64,000 bases of DNA from Cherax quadricarinatus (lineage: Eukaryota > Arthropoda > Malacostraca > Decapoda > Parastacidae): NCBI RefSeq assembly GCF_038502225.1, contig NC_091322.1, positions 649,501 through 713,500 of the forward strand, given 5' to 3'. The translations under genes were made by a program, and so were the position numbers. The notes under the pieces are model-generated. The model was not told the origin of the DNA. It searched no databases and worked only from the letters and a program-made list of their open reading frames with translations. This document shows positions 1-12,600 of this stretch, one piece after another; positions within the stretch are counted from its first letter, which is position 1, and every line of letters starts with the position of its first letter.

Positions 1-167
1 AACATTTCGATGTTCACTAGTGGAGGTAGTAGTAGTAGTAGTAGTAGTAACAAAAATAATACAATAAGGAAGAGCAATTAATTCGTACATGAGTAAAAGG
101 ATATAAAAGCTATTACTTGGGTAACATAAAAATAGGTTGGACAAATATAGACTGGAAAGAGGCAGTT
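1..167 (-). mobile_element. Penelope-like element 3' UTR fragment
   Basis: This stretch matches 47194-47360 almost base for base, including an AGT microsatellite and the segment ending in GGAAAGAGGCAG. That second copy lies just downstream of the Penelope-like RT/GIY-YIG frame at 47410-49260, so this is a detached 3' untranslated fragment of the same family. It contains no coding sequence. A T-run (about 167-183) separates it from the next LINE fragment. The similarity is seen directly; the assignment follows from the position of the second copy. Confidence 0.8.
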
Positions 168-184
168 TTTTTTTTTTTTTTTTC

Positions 185-592
185 GGTGTTCACTCTCTTC
201 ACCTAGATTATAGCTTCGAGGGTATGATTCCTGCCTCCACTACATCACTTGTCAGACTGTTCCACTTCCTGACAACTCTGTGACTGAAGAAATACTTCCT
301 AACGTCACTTTGACTCATAGGAGTCTTCAACTTTCAATTGTGACCCCTTGTTTCTGTGTCCCATCTATGGAACATCCTGTCTTTGTCCACCTTGTCAATT
401 CCTCGCAGTATTTTATATGTCGTTATCATGTCTCCCCTGACCCTCCTCTTCTCCAGTGTCGTCAGGCCGATTTCCCCTAATCTTTCTTCGTAGGACATTC
501 CCCTTAGCTCTGGAACTAATCTTGTTGCAAACCTTTGCACTTTTTCTAATTTCTTGACGTGCTTGACCAGGTGTAGATTCCAAACTGGTGCT

Positions 593-669
<77 letters not shown>

Positions 670-705
670 CACCTATTAGTGATTGTAGGGGTCGTGTGTG
701 TGTGT
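185..705 (-). pseudogene. LINE reverse transcriptase C-terminal fragment, split by a GT microsatellite
   Basis: On the minus strand it encodes the C-terminal tail typical of LINE ORF2 proteins, with segments such as KLEKVQRFATRLVPELRG, SYEERL and RRVRGDMITTYKIL. The same protein segment is encoded at 63597-63971 near the other end of the window. The frame runs into a GT microsatellite (about 593-667). Beyond it, 669-705 resembles the family's 3' terminal sequence, also seen at 63518-63560. No RT catalytic domain remains, so this is a dead fragment. The clade is not determined. Confidence 0.75.
593..667. repeat. (GT)n microsatellite
   Basis: An almost uninterrupted GT dinucleotide run sits inside LINE-derived sequence. 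A second GT tract (about 63430-63517) adjoins the matching LINE fragment at the other end of the window. Confidence 0.95.
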
Positions 706-750
706 GCGCGCGTACACATCGTTGTGATTATTTCTGAAATATTTGTTCTC

Positions 751-1540
751 TGCTTCACAGGTGAGTTATCACAGTTGTTGTCTCTCACACAGTCTGTGCT
801 TCACAAGAGAGTTATCACAGTTGTTGTCTCTCACACAGTCTGTGCTTCACAAGTGAGTTATCACAGTTGTTTTTATCTCACACAGTCTGTGCTTCACAGG
901 TGAGTTATCACAGTTGTTGTCTCTCACACAGTCTGTGCTTCACAAGAGAGTTATCACAGTTGTTGTCTCTCACACAGTCTGTGCTTCACAAGTGAGTTAT
1001 CACAGTTGTTGTCTCTCACACAGTCTATGCTTCACAAGTGAGTTATCACAGTTGTTGTCTCTCACACAGTCTGTGCTTCACAAGTGAGTTATCACAGTTG
1101 TTGTCTCTCACACAGTCTGTGCTTCACAAGTGAGTTATCACAGTTGTTGTCTCTCACACAGTCTATGCTTCACAAGTGAGTTATCACAGTTGTTGTCTCT
1201 CACACAGTCTATGCTTCACAAGTGAGTTATCACAGTTGTTGTCTCTCACACAGTCTGTGCTTCACAAGTGAGTTATCACAGTTGTTGTCTCTCACACAGT
1301 CTATGCTTCACAAGTGAGTTATCACAGTTGTTGTCTCTCACACAGTCTGTGCTTCACAAGAGAGTTATCACAGTTGTTTTTATCTCACACAGTCTGTGCT
1401 TCACAAGTGAGTTATCACAGTTGTTGTCTCTCACACAGTCTATGCTTCACAAGTGAGTTATCACAGTTGTTATCTCTCACACAGTCTGTGCTTCACAGGT
1501 GAGTTATCACAGTTGTCTCTCACACAGTATGTGCTCAAGA
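751..1540. repeat. 46-bp tandem repeat, about 17 copies
   Basis: Units begin GTGAGTTATCACAG and end TGTGCTTCACAA, repeating every 46 bases with a few substitutions (G/A in CTGTGCTT versus CTATGCTT, and TTTTTATC replacing TTGTCTC). Because 46 is not a multiple of 3, the short ORFs here are frame shadows. Each unit contains a CTCACACAG segment and a (C/A)A(G/A)GTGAGT segment resembling splice acceptor and donor consensus. The last unit decays near 1530. Confidence 0.95.
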
Positions 1541-2705
1541 TAAGTGGTACTAATACAAAGACACAAGTACTGAGATGTTGCAGTTGTTGTTGCAGATATA
1601 TAAGCACTAATGAGACACAGGGAAGGTGAGAGCAGTGGAAAGACGAATTGAGAGAAGAGAAACATAGACGGCGATGAAGTGGCCCGGAAATACTCTTTCA
1701 CGTGTATTTCAGAGACTGAAATACAAAGTGACAGCTGCAGGGTGGTGACCGCGGCACACACAGATGGTGGGCGGCACTGGTTGTAGTATTTGTGAGGTGT
1801 GTATGTGTGACGTACTGTATAACATTCCTTGGTTAAGTGGGTTGTGTCAGTGAATGGTAGTGGAGGGTAGCCAAGAGTAGTGGCGTTACTCTTTCCACCT
1901 ACTGCCCATCTGTGAAGTTCTCGTAGCTGATCAAACTTTAATGTCGATATTATCATTACCTTACTAAAATCTCACAGCTTAGGCCGATAGATTTTTAACA
2001 CTATGTATTTGTATAACCCATGCTATATGATAGAATATCTCATGTAACTATTATATACAGTAGACTGTGATAGCAGCACATTGCTGATATATCCAGTTTT
2101 GTTAAAAGCTATATATATAACTGGTAACTGGTACACCATCATCCCGGGCTGCTAGACTGTATACGATATTTATTATTGAATCTCATGTTATTTACAACTA
2201 ACGAGCGAGGAGACGAAAAGGCTTCATATTTGCTCATCTTTTAGTATTTAAGGCGAACTTTGAGCTTATGCGATTGCTCTCGAGTGAATATTTGGATGAT
2301 ACTTGCCAGGTGAAGTTTTAGTTTCTTATTTATTAAAGTAGGTTGGCGAGCTTGCCGTAGAGGTTTGCCAATACTTTCTAAAGTGGTCTCGAATGTCTGC
2401 TGAAGGTGTTTCAAATACTTGGCCCAAATTAAATTAGTAGTGAGAGGCGAGGGTCGGAAAAGGGGAGAGAATGCGAGGTGTGTGAGTGAGGCAGGTGTAT
2501 AGTGTTACATTCTGTCACACACTTCCTGCCATGTAGTGGAGGACAGGTGTACATCTCAAAACCTGACTTACAGCTCGTCCTGAATAAGTTAGACACCAAA
2601 CTCTTACACTCACTATAGAAACCAGTGTACAGCTCTGTCAGTACCACAACATTAGGAACAATGGTAGTTTTCAAAGAAAAGTTGACCACATCCTGTAACA
2701 AGTGC
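1541..2705. other. No recognised gene
   Basis: AT-leaning sequence with no recognisable domain or repeat. A 149-codon minus-strand frame (1507-1956) overlaps the end of the 46-bp array, is rich in S/T/C, and shows no motif I know. I see nothing else here. Confidence 0.5.
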
Positions 2706-3060
2706 GTGATCAGCCAGGTTATGATGGCTGTGTTGGCCTGCGGGCCACTGGCAGCAACACCCTGTTGTCAGCGGGTTTAGCGCTTCCTAGTGACTGTAAT
2801 AATTAATATTAACTATGTAGCACGTCTCGCACTCCTGGTTACTAGGAAAGTGTTTCGGGGTCAAAGCCCCCAAGACCCAGATCAGGCGTCCCGATGGATG
2901 GCCTGATCAACTAGGCTCTTGGTGCTAGCCACACGAAGTCCACCTTTTGCATCACCGCTCAGATGATCTAGAATTGACTTGAAGAATTTATCATTTTCTC
3001 TGTTGAAGATTGACAGGGAAGGTCTGTTGGTAATTTCCCTTATGTAGGAAGATTGAGTGT
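2706..3060 (-). pseudogene. Diverged LINE 3'-end remnants
   Basis: From about 2838 to 3060 the sequence is a diverged copy of the LINE 3' end seen at 40650-40870. Shared landmarks are GTTTCGGGGTCAA, CCTGATCAAC and GGTCTGTTGGTAAT, in the same order and orientation, implying a minus-strand element. About 2706-2800 looks like a further, still more diverged piece of the same 3' end in the opposite orientation (TGATCAGCCAGG, CAGCAACA). No useful reading frame survives. The first piece is fairly secure and the second tentative. Confidence 0.55.
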
Positions 3061-4019
3061 TGAAAAAAACCTTGGTTCCTTTACATTTATAGAGATATAC
3101 TTAGTGTACTTACTGCACCCCTGATTTTCATTGTGAGGTATTATTAAAAAGTCAGTGTTCTTGCATGAGGCGTGTTTTGCATAACCATCAACAAAGACAA
3201 GTTCGAGAAGACATGTTACGTACATATACACCTGTGTGACATGCTCACCTGTGACTGGTTTCGAGGGTTCTACCTTGGAAACCCGGCATTAGGACAGGCT
3301 TCCTTGATAACTGTATGGATTTTTACTTGGTGGTGGTGGTAGTGATGGTGGTTAATTCGTCAGGAAATAGGACCATTGTTTCCTGAAACAGATCTTAGAC
3401 ATATCATGTGCCACTAACAGGAATTTTTGGTCACATGACGCTTTGAATGTTTGGGAGAGATTGGACAGTGTGTGGTAGATACTTGGTGATGTTTGGGAGA
3501 TGTGGTATGCAAAGAGTACGTAACCTTTATTCGGCGAATGTACACACCCTCATTGAAAGGATATCTCCCCCAACCAGCGAACCAGGTACTAAGGGTTGAC
3601 GATGGGGCCCCATCAATCAATCAGTACCCAGGTTCCAGGCAATGAGAGGATGATTTTGGCAATCGCAGAGGTGTTGTGGGTACCACTCACCTGTCTGCCC
3701 TGGTCATTCCCATTCTAGAGCTGGTTGAAGTGCGGTCTGCTCTCTAGTGGCTTCTATTCTGCCTTGCTTACCATGGAGTGCACTAATACCTATTATTGTA
3801 CATAGTGTATATAGTGTACATACTTCTGTTCTAAATTGGTGAAGGATAATGCAAGTCAAAAGTTTTTCTGCTGTGTTTATTTTGCTCCCTTTACACCCAG
3901 GATAACAGGCCTTTGGGACTCCTGGGTTCTAATAGAAGAGATGTGGTGAGTGTTTCGGAGAGATGTGGTGAATATTTGGGAGAAACTTGCCTGTTCTCCA
4001 GAATCATCAAGACTACGGT
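3061..4019. other. No recognised gene
   Basis: About 1 kb without a recognisable domain, tandem repeat or RNA gene. Only short random-looking frames are present, with a small GGT-rich tract near 3331-3350. Confidence 0.5.
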
Positions 4020-4175
4020 GCTCATCACCTGCTCCTAGGCTGAGGGACTAACTGTCTTCTGTATATAATTCTAAAGTCTTCAGTTTATGTCCATGTATTG
4101 TATTTATAAAGCCACTGGACGACGAAGCAAATGCGAGGGTAAGATACCCAGATGTTGAATATGTGTCTAATTTAT
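4020..4175 (+). ncRNA. Decayed hammerhead ribozyme / Penelope terminal-repeat relic
   Basis: The string of landmarks from TGCTCCTAGGCTGAGGGACT through TTTATAAAGCCACTGG to GATACCCAGATGTTG parallels 62480-62625, which holds a well-formed hammerhead of the U3/A8 type. Here the stem II strand GCCA is kept. The opposite strand and the GAAAC core are damaged (GACGACGAAGCAAA), so cleavage is unlikely. I read it as an old copy of the ribozyme-bearing terminal repeat. Confidence 0.6.
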
Positions 4176-4319
4176 CATGGGATTGTGTGTACCCTTGCAG
4201 AGGATTGAACTTGGTGTCCCTTACTTGTACTACCTTTCATTGGAGTGGATAAATGGTAGTTACTTAGAGTTCGGTATTGGAGAGAATATTGGACATGTGT
4301 TTGGTGGTATCACGTCTAG

Positions 4320-4695
4320 TTGAGGTGATGTTATCTACAATCTGATGAAGTGACCAGGATAGCAATGCTTAGAAAATACTTTGTTCGAAGAAAGAACATT
4401 CTTCTTCATGGAATTCGCTGCCGCAGATACGGAGGGGACACAGGAAGAAGCCTTTGTGTCGTGGTGTAAGTGAATGTGGAGAAGATCTTGTTGGTTGGTC
4501 GGTTTGCGGTAGACTTTAAAACGAAGTTCATGGTTAGTTTTGCAGAAAAGACCATCAAGGAGAGGAAGAATATCGTAGGTTGTGGGCGAAACGTTGTCAA
4601 TAAAGGGTCGCATTATACTGTATTTGTGTCTCTTAAGATCGTATTGATGTTTTATATGATTAACCTCCAGTTTCTTGACATGTTTATCAAGTGAG
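4320..4695 (-). pseudogene. Penelope-like RT fragment
   Basis: The minus-strand frame contains ELRFKVYRKPTNQQDLLH, which aligns with LRFQVYRKPTNKNDLTH in the intact Penelope-like RT at 47410-49260 (about residues 369-385 there). Further residues upstream (PFIDNVSPTTYDILPLLDG) fit the region between the YVDD box and that motif only loosely. The catalytic YVDD and the GIY-YIG domain are missing, so this is a short decayed piece. Confidence 0.6.
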
Positions 4696-4765
4696 AGCTT
4701 CTGTGTACTGGAGAAGGTGCTTGTGTAGTGAGAAAATGTGTAGGGCAGAAAAATTTTGGAGAGGG

Positions 4766-5240
4766 AGTGTATGTGTACGTGAGTCACCATGCAAAGACAT
4801 CTCTTTTGTGCATGTGTACGTGAGTCACCATGCAAAGACATCTCTTTTGTGCATGTGTACGTGAGTCACCATGCAAAGACATCTCTTTTGTGCATGTGTA
4901 CGTGAGTCACCATGCAAAGACATCTCTTTTGTGCATGTGTACGTGAGTCATCATGCAAAGACATCTCTTTTGTGCATGTGTACGTAAGTCATCATGCAAA
5001 GACATCTCTTTTGTGCATGTGTACGTGAGTCATCATGCAAAGACATCTCTTTTGTGCATGTGTACGTGAGTCACCATGCAAAGACATCTCTTTTGTGCAT
5101 GTGTACGTGAGTCACCATGCAAAGACATCTCTTTTGTGCATGTGTACGTGAGTCATCATGCAAAGACATCTCTTTTGTGCATGTGTACGTAAGTCATCAT
5201 GTAAAGACATCTCTTCAGTGCATGTGTACGTGAGTCACCA
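4766..5240. repeat. 41-bp tandem repeat, about 11 copies
   Basis: Units start GTGTACGTGAGTCACCATGC and repeat every 41 bases (for example 4773 and 4814), with C/T variation at CACC/CATC. The array ends abruptly at the 3' end of a LINE. One further diverged unit reappears on the far side of that LINE at 7967-8015, so the LINE inserted into the array. Confidence 0.95.
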
Positions 5241-7966
5241 TATCTTTGATATATCTTTGATGAATTTCGAGATTCTGCTGTCGGAGCCCGGCCATGGCCA
5301 GGCTCGTCAAGTGCTAGCATGGTCAACCAATCTGTTGCTGCTAGAGGCCTGCTGACCCAAATATCCATCACAGCCTGGTTGATCTGGCACCTGGTGAAGA
5401 TCCTAGTCCAGTTTCCTCTTGAAGACTTCTGCACTTGTTCCGGCTGTGTTTCAGATATCTTCTGGTACTATGTTGAATAATCTGAGGTCACGGATGTTGA
5501 TACAGTGTTCTCTTATTGTGCCCACCGCACCCCTGCTTTTCACTGGGTTTATTTTGCACTTCCTCCCGTATCTCTCGCTCCAGTATGTTGTTATGGCAAT
5601 GTGCACATTTGAGACCAGACTCTCTAGTGCTTTCCAGGTATTTACTATTATGTATCTATCTCTCTCATCCGTTCCACTGAGTACATATTTAAGACTTTAA
5701 GGCGTTCGCAGTAATTTAAATGCATTCCTGGCGCTTTGCGAGCCGTAAACGATCTCTGTATTTGTTCCAGCTCAGATATTTCTCCTGCCCTGAATGGGAC
5801 CGTCAACACTGAGCAACATTCCAAATGAGGGAGCACGAGCGATTTGAAAAGTGTCACCCTTGACATTATTTCCCTTGTTTTGAAAGTTCTCATTACCCAC
5901 TCTGTCATCCTCCTGGCTGTCGTTGCATTTGCCTTATTATGTTCTTTGAAAGAAAGGTCAACTGACACAATTATTCCCAAGTCTTTCACGTGTTCCGTTT
6001 GTCCTATTTGACGATCCTCTTGGGTTTGTATACAGTGTCCCTTTTGAGTTCTTCATTCTTTCCATACCTAAACAGTTGGAACTTATCACCATTGAACGTC
6101 ATGTTGTTCTCCACTGCTTACTGGAAAACACTGCTAATATCTTCCTGTAATTTTTCAGTGTCTTCTACCGTAGGGACTTTCACGCTTATTTTAGTGTCAT
6201 CTGCAAATGATGATACAAAACTGTGACGTGTGTTTATGTCTGCTATGAGGATGAGAAATAGCAGAGGTGTCAGGACAGTGCCTTGGGGAACTGAACTTTT
6301 TACCTCACTGATGCTGGATTTAGCTTTGTTTACTAATACTTTTTGTGTACTGTGTGTTAAGAACCCCAAATTCCATCTGCCTACTTTCCCCGTAATGCCT
6401 CTGGCCCTCATTTTGTGTGCAATCGTCTCATGATTACATTTGTCAGATGCCTTTGCAAAATCTGTGTATATCACATCTGCATTTTAGTTGTCTTCCAAAG
6501 CCTCCGTAATTCTGCCATAGTGGTTCAGCAGCTGTGGCAGGCACGATCGTCTTGCTTAAAACCATGCTGGTTTGGGTTATGCAGAGTGTGATGTTCCATG
6601 AACTTTGTAATTTGCCGTCTTATCGGAAGTTAGGCTATTGGTCTGTAAGTTTTAGCTAGTGCTCTACTACCTCCCATATGGGAAGGAGTTATGTACACAC
6701 TCTTTATGGTCTCTGGTGTTTCACCTAGATCTAGTTTCTTTCTCCAAAGAAATACTGAGGGCTCTTGCTAGTGGTATTTTGCACTTTTTTTATAAATAAG
6801 GCATTCCATTAATCTCGTCCAGGTGCTGAGTGTCCATGATTTCAGTTTCTTTTTCGAAATCTATGGGATTAGTACTAATGTCAGTTGGTCTCCGCGACCT
6901 TCTACTGGAGTGAAAAATGTTTCTGCATTCTCTTATCTTGTTGTCATTTAGTGGGCTGCTGAAAACCGACTCATTCTGTACTTTTAGAATTTTGCTCATT
7001 TCCTGTTCATCGTCAGTATACGAGTCTCCTCTCGTTAAAGTTCCAATTCTACAGGTAGTTCGTAGCTTGGATTTTGCACATGAATAAAAATATTTTGAGT
7101 TTCTTGCAATATCCTGGATGGCCTTTTATTCCCTTTGTGCTTCTTCTGTTTGGTACGATCTCTTAAGTTTTTGTTCTAAATCAGTCATATATCGGCTAAG
7201 ACTGTCTTGCCTTCGTTGCAACATGTTTATGTTTTTAAGCAATTCGATAACCCTTTTTCTTCTTTTGTACCATCTCCTACACTCTCTCTCTATAACTGAT
7301 CTTCTTTTGGGTTTCTTCAAGTGTGTATTTAATACAGACCTTTTATGCTTCTGTATATAGCTTCTCCAGGCACTGATTTAGTACTCATGTGTTTCCCAGG
7401 ATAGCCTGATAGTATTTGGTTTATTTTGTCCCAGTCAATCCTATGGTTGTCAAAGTTAAACTTACTGAACATTCCTTCCCTTACATTAGTGCTGTAGTTC
7501 CCTAAGGCTGAGTTTGTATTCGTTTGTACTTTTATGATGTTGTGATCAGAGTATATTGTTTTTGTAACTGTTATGCCTCTTATTAGTTCCTCGTTGTTTG
7601 TGAACATCAAATTCAGTGTATTTTAATTTCTAAGGGAATCAGTTATCTGTTGGTTCATTGCGAACTTTTCATAAAGCCTCATTAGTTCCCTGGTGTGTAC
7701 TTGTTGAGCCAGGGTGCTGCCAGGAGATGTTTCTGGTATAACGTTGTGTTGACTCATCTTCCATTTTACATGTGGGAGAGTAAAATCTCCAAAGAGCATA
7801 ATATTTGGTGAGGGATTTTCTAGCCTATCCAGACGATTATCTATCTTTCTGAACTGATCTGTCAATTCTTCAGCAGTTGCTAACAGTGGTTTATATACTA
7901 GGATAATTACCAAATTCCTATTTTCAACTTTAATACCTAGAATTTCTACTGTATCATTCGACATCT
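5241..7966 (-). pseudogene. Decayed LINE ORF2 (endonuclease to RT) with 3' end
   Basis: Minus-strand fragments read in element order. First is an apurinic-type endonuclease piece (7964-7623; LVYKP, GDF then HVKWKM). Next is a connecting region rich in basic residues (7320-7126; 6999-6790). An RT piece follows (6474-6118) with a degraded motif A (YTDFAKASDK), the PQGT box and FADDTKIS. Last is the C-terminal tail (5989-5648; NYCERLKVLNMYS) and a 3' UTR related to that at 40632-40870. Several frameshifts and stops separate the pieces, so no protein could be made. The same family is represented at 27431-28190 and 40632-41311. The element interrupts the 41-bp array. Confidence 0.8.
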
Positions 7967-8015
7967 CATCAGTGTATGTGTACGTGAGTCAACATGCGCA
8001 GACATCTCATCAGTG
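7967..8015. repeat. Orphan unit of the 41-bp repeat
   Basis: TGTACGTGAGTCA followed by CATGC and GACATCTCATCAGTG matches the 41-bp unit of 4766-5240. It is the right-hand remnant left after the LINE insertion. Confidence 0.8.
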
Positions 8016-8456
8016 ATGGTATGGCAAGCACTTTAGTTGGTAGTGTTAAAGTCAGTTGTTAATTCTCAACATGGTTCTCATGGGTCTTATATTAGGCAGT
8101 AACAAGAAGAGCAGAGGCAGCCCTGCCAGTGAAGCTGTTTACAACCATCACTGTATATGATTTGTGATATTTTGCTGACTTGACAGTTGGGCTAAAGATT
8201 TCTTCTCGAGCAGCTGCTTTTGTAATTAATTTAAGCAAGAATGTGTTTTTGCAGTGGTGAGACCGCACTCAAGTTATTAAATCTTCTGTTTTTTTGTTTT
8301 TTTAATCGTCTGAGGAGGGATGGAAATGTTAACTGTTTATCTAAAGTGATTATTGGTAATTAATTATTGCATATTTAAGTGATTATTAGTATTTGTATGT
8401 AAGTGTTGGTATCTGCGTTTAAGTGACGATTGGTAATGTGTATTTCAGTGACTGGT
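8016..8456. other. No recognised gene
   Basis: AT-rich sequence with loosely repeated AAGTGATTATTGGTAAT-like phrases (about 8345-8455) that may be a degenerate short tandem repeat. No coding potential was recognised. Confidence 0.45.
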
Positions 8457-8572
8457 GGTAAGTTTATTTAGGCACAGGTACACATAAGTACAATTATCAA
8501 ATAGTGTAAATTACCTACGATAACCCAAAAATTCAGACAAAGTGGCTTATTTCAATTTCCACTGTATACTTA
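8457..8572 (-). mobile_element. LINE 3' UTR remnant
   Basis: The sequence AGTTTATTTAGG through GATAACCCAAAAA, CAGACAAAGTG and CTTATTTC follows the same order as 35743-35857, the 3' untranslated end of the intact LINE at 35727-40511. It is a severely 5'-truncated relative, about 115 bp long, with no coding sequence. Confidence 0.75.
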
Positions 8573-8934
8573 AGTGACACATTTGTTGTGAATAAGAAGA
8601 GAAACAATAATCAGCAACAGACACTAAATACACGAAGGCAGCTGCTTGTGAAAATCTTCACTCTCGTCTTCAGATTTCTTCCAGGGTGGGAATATGATAA
8701 AATTTCTCCAGCCTGAGGCAGCCACTCAGAGGCCTCAGACTACCTCCTCCCTTCATCTCCCCTCACAAGACAGCCGGTTCCTTCCCTCACCAGCCTTGTC
8801 TAAAATTTACATGCTTCGGAAAATGTATGCAAACAGCCTGGCTGTATGTATTAAAGGCTCACCTTTAGAAATATTGACAGTTTTACCCTCAGAGACTTTT
8901 TAAGAGCGTTGTAAACGAGGGGTGGCTTGAACTA
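8573..8934. other. No recognised gene
   Basis: A 69-codon plus-strand frame (8694-8903) has no recognisable motif. I see no repeat or RNA gene here. Confidence 0.45.
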
Positions 8935-9676
8935 GGCATAGTGCAGGGGTATGGCTTGGGCTAGGCCTACTGGTGGGGTTGAGACTTGGCCCAGGATACA
9001 TGGATGGCTTGGCCTAGGCTTAGTGGTAGGGGTTGGCAGGGTTAGCTGGGAATAGGCTTAGTGGTGAAACTGGCTGGAACTGTGTCTCTTGGAAGTAGGT
9101 GGAACTAGGTATTTTAGATAGGAAGCTGGAATTAGGCCTAGTTGTGGGTGACAGGGACTTGGCCTAGTGGAGCTGGGTGACAGGGACTAGACCTAGTGGA
9201 GGTGGGTGACAAGGACTAGGCCTAGTGGAGGTGGATGACAGGAACTTGGCCTAGTGGAGGTGGGTTGACAAGAACTAGGCCTAGTGGAGGTGGGTGAAAG
9301 GGACTTGGCCTAGTTGAGGTGAGTGACAAGGCCTAGGCCTAGTGGAGGTGGGTGACAGGGACTTGGTCTAGTGGATGTGGGTGAAAGAGACTTGGCCTAG
9401 TGGAGGTGGGTTACAAAGACTAGGGCTAGTGGTGGTGGGTGGCAGTACTGGTCTTTGTGGAGGTGGGTGATTGGTACTAGGCCTTGTGTAAATGGGTGAC
9501 TGGTACTAGGCCTAGTGGGGGTGGGTAACCGAGACTAGGTCTAGTGGAGGTGAGTGACTGGTACTAGGCCTAGTGGAGGTGGGTGACTGGTACTAGTCCT
9601 AGTGGTGGTGGGTGACTGGTACTAGGCCTTGTGGAAGTGGGTGATGTATTAGGACTTGTGGGGGTGGGTGACTGAC
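8935..9676. repeat. Degenerate ~30-bp tandem repeat
   Basis: Repeating phrases GACTTGGCCTAGTGG and AGGTGGGTGAC recur every 29-32 bases. They are well ordered from about 9120 and more diverged before that. The repeat abuts the 34-bp satellite directly at 9676. No coding sequence. Confidence 0.85.
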
Positions 9677-12600
9677 ATGGTCCTCCCTTACACCCTCACT
9701 ATCACCAAACATGGTCCTCCCTTACACCCTCACTATCACCAAACATGGTCCTCCCTTACACCCTCACTATCACCAAACATAGTCCTCCCTTACACCCTCA
9801 CTATCACCAAACATGGTCCTCCCTTACACCCTCACTATCACCAAACATGGTCCTCCCTTACACCCTCACTATCACCAAACATGGTCCTCCCTTACACCCT
9901 CACTATCACCAAACATGGTCCTCCCTTACACCCTCACTATCACCAAACATAGTCCTCCCTTACACCCTCACTATCACCAAACATGGTCCTCCCTTACACC
10001 CTCACTATCACCAAACATGGTCCTCCCTTACACCCTCACTATCACCAGACATGGTCCTCCCTTACACCCACACTATCACCAAACATGGTCCTCCCTTACA
10101 CCCTCACTATCACCAAACATGGTCCTCCCTTACACCCTCACTATCACCAAACATGGTCCTCCCTTACACCCTCACTATCACCAAACATGGTCCTCCCTTA
10201 CACCCTCACTATCACCAAACATGGTCCTCCCTTACACCCTCACTATCACCAAACATGGTCCTCCCTTACACCCTCACTATCACAAAACATGGTCCTCCCT
10301 TACACCCTCACTATCACCAAACATGGTCCTCCCTTACACCCTCACTATCACCAAACATGGTCCTCCCTTACACCCTCACTATCACCAAACATGGTCCTCC
10401 CTTACACCCTCACTATCACCAGACATGGTCCTCCCTTACACCCTCATTATCACCAAACATGTTCCTCCCTTACACCCTCACTATCACCAAACATGGTCCT
10501 CCCTTACACCCTCACTATCACCAAACATGGTCCTCCCTTACACCCTCACTATCACCAAACATGGTCCTCCCTTACACCCTCACTATCAACAAACATGGTC
10601 CTCACTTACACCCTCACTATCACCAAACATGGTCCTCCCTTACACCCTCACTATCACCAAACATGGTCCTCCCTTACACCCTCACTATCACCAAACATGG
10701 TCCTCACTTACACCCTCACTATCACCAAACATGGTCCTCACTTACACCCTCACTATCACCAAACATGGTCCTCCCTTACACCCTCACTATCACCAAACAT
10801 GGTCCTCACTTACACCCTCCTCACTTACACCCTCACTATCACCAAACATGGTCCTCCCTTACACCCTCACTATCACCAAACATGGTCCTCCCTTACACCC
10901 TCACTATCACCAAACATGGTCCTCCCTTACACCCTCACTATCACCAAACATGGTCCTCCCTTACACCCTCACTATCACCAAACATGGTCCTCCCTTACAC
11001 CCTCACTATCACCAAACATGGTCCTCCCTTACACCCTCACTATCACCAAACATGGTCCTCCCTTACACCCTCACTATCACCAAACATGGTCCTCCCTTAC
11101 ACCCTCACTATCACCAAACATGGTCCTCCCTTACACCCTCACTATCACCAAACATGGTCCTCCCTTACACCCTCACTATCACCAAACATGGTCCTCCCTT
11201 ACACCCTCACTATCACCAAACATGGTCCTCCCTTACACCCTCACTATCACCAAACATGGTCCTCCCTTACACCCTCACTATCACCAAACATGGTCCTCCC
11301 TTACACCCTCACTATCACCAAACATGGTCCTCCCTTACACCCTCACTATCACCAAACATGGTCCTCCCTTACACCCTCACTATCACCAAACATGGTCCTC
11401 CCTTACACCCTCACTATCACCAAACATGGTCCTCCCTTACACCCTCACTATCACCAAACATGGTCCTCCCTTACACCCTCACTATCACCAAACATGGTCC
11501 TCCCTTACACCCTCACTATCACCAAACATGGTCCTCCCTTACACCCTCACTATCACCAAACATGGTCCTCCCTTACACCCTCACTATCACCAAACATGGT
11601 CCTCCCTTACACCCTCCTCACTACCCTCACCAAACATGGTCCTCCCTTACACCCTCACTATCACCAAACATGGTCCTCCCTTACACCCTCACTATCACCA
11701 AACATGGTCCTCCCTTACAGCCTCACTATCACCAAACATGGTCCTCCCTTACACCCTCACTATCACCAAACATGGTCCTCCCTTACACCCTCACTATCAC
11801 CAAACATGGTCCTTACACCCTCACTTACACCCTCACTATCACCAAACATGGTCCTCCCTTACACCCTCACTATCACCAAACATCACCAAACATGGTCCTC
11901 CCTTACACCCTCACTATCACCAAACATGGTCCTCCTTACACCCTCACTATCACCAAACATGGTCCTCCCTTACACCCTATCACCAAACATGGTCCTCCCT
12001 TACACCCTCACTATCACCAAACATGGTCCTCCCTTACACCCTCACTATCAAACATGGTCCTCCCTTACACCCTCACTATCACCAAACATGGTCCTCCCTT
12101 ACACCCTCACTATCACCAAACATGGTCCTCCCTTACACCCTCACTATCACCAAACATGGTCCTCCCTTACACCCTCACTATCACCAAACATGGTCCTCCC
12201 TTACACCCTCACTATCACCAAACATGGTCCTCCCTTACACCCTCACTATCACCAAACATGGTCCTCCCTTACACCCTCACTATCACCAAACATGGTCCTC
12301 CCTTACACCCTCACTATCACCAAACATGGTCCTCCCTTACACCCTCACTATCACCAAACATGGTCCTCCCTTACACCCTCACTATCACCAAACATGGTCC
12401 TCCCTTACACCCTCACTATCACCAAACATGGTCCTCCCTTACACCCTCACTATCACCAAACATGGTCCTCCCTTACACCCTCACTATCACCAAACATGGT
12501 CCTCCCTTACACCCTCACTATCACCAAACATGGTCCTCCCTTACATCCTCACTATCACCAAACATGGTCCTCCCTTACACCCTCACTATCACCAAACATG

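Noticed and set aside
334..903. Short ORFs of poly-(TH) or poly-(CV)
   Set aside because: They are translations of a GT microsatellite and the 46-bp repeat.
1507..1956. 149-codon minus-strand ORF
   Set aside because: No domain, low-complexity S/T/C content, and an overlap with the end of the 46-bp array. I could not support it as a gene.
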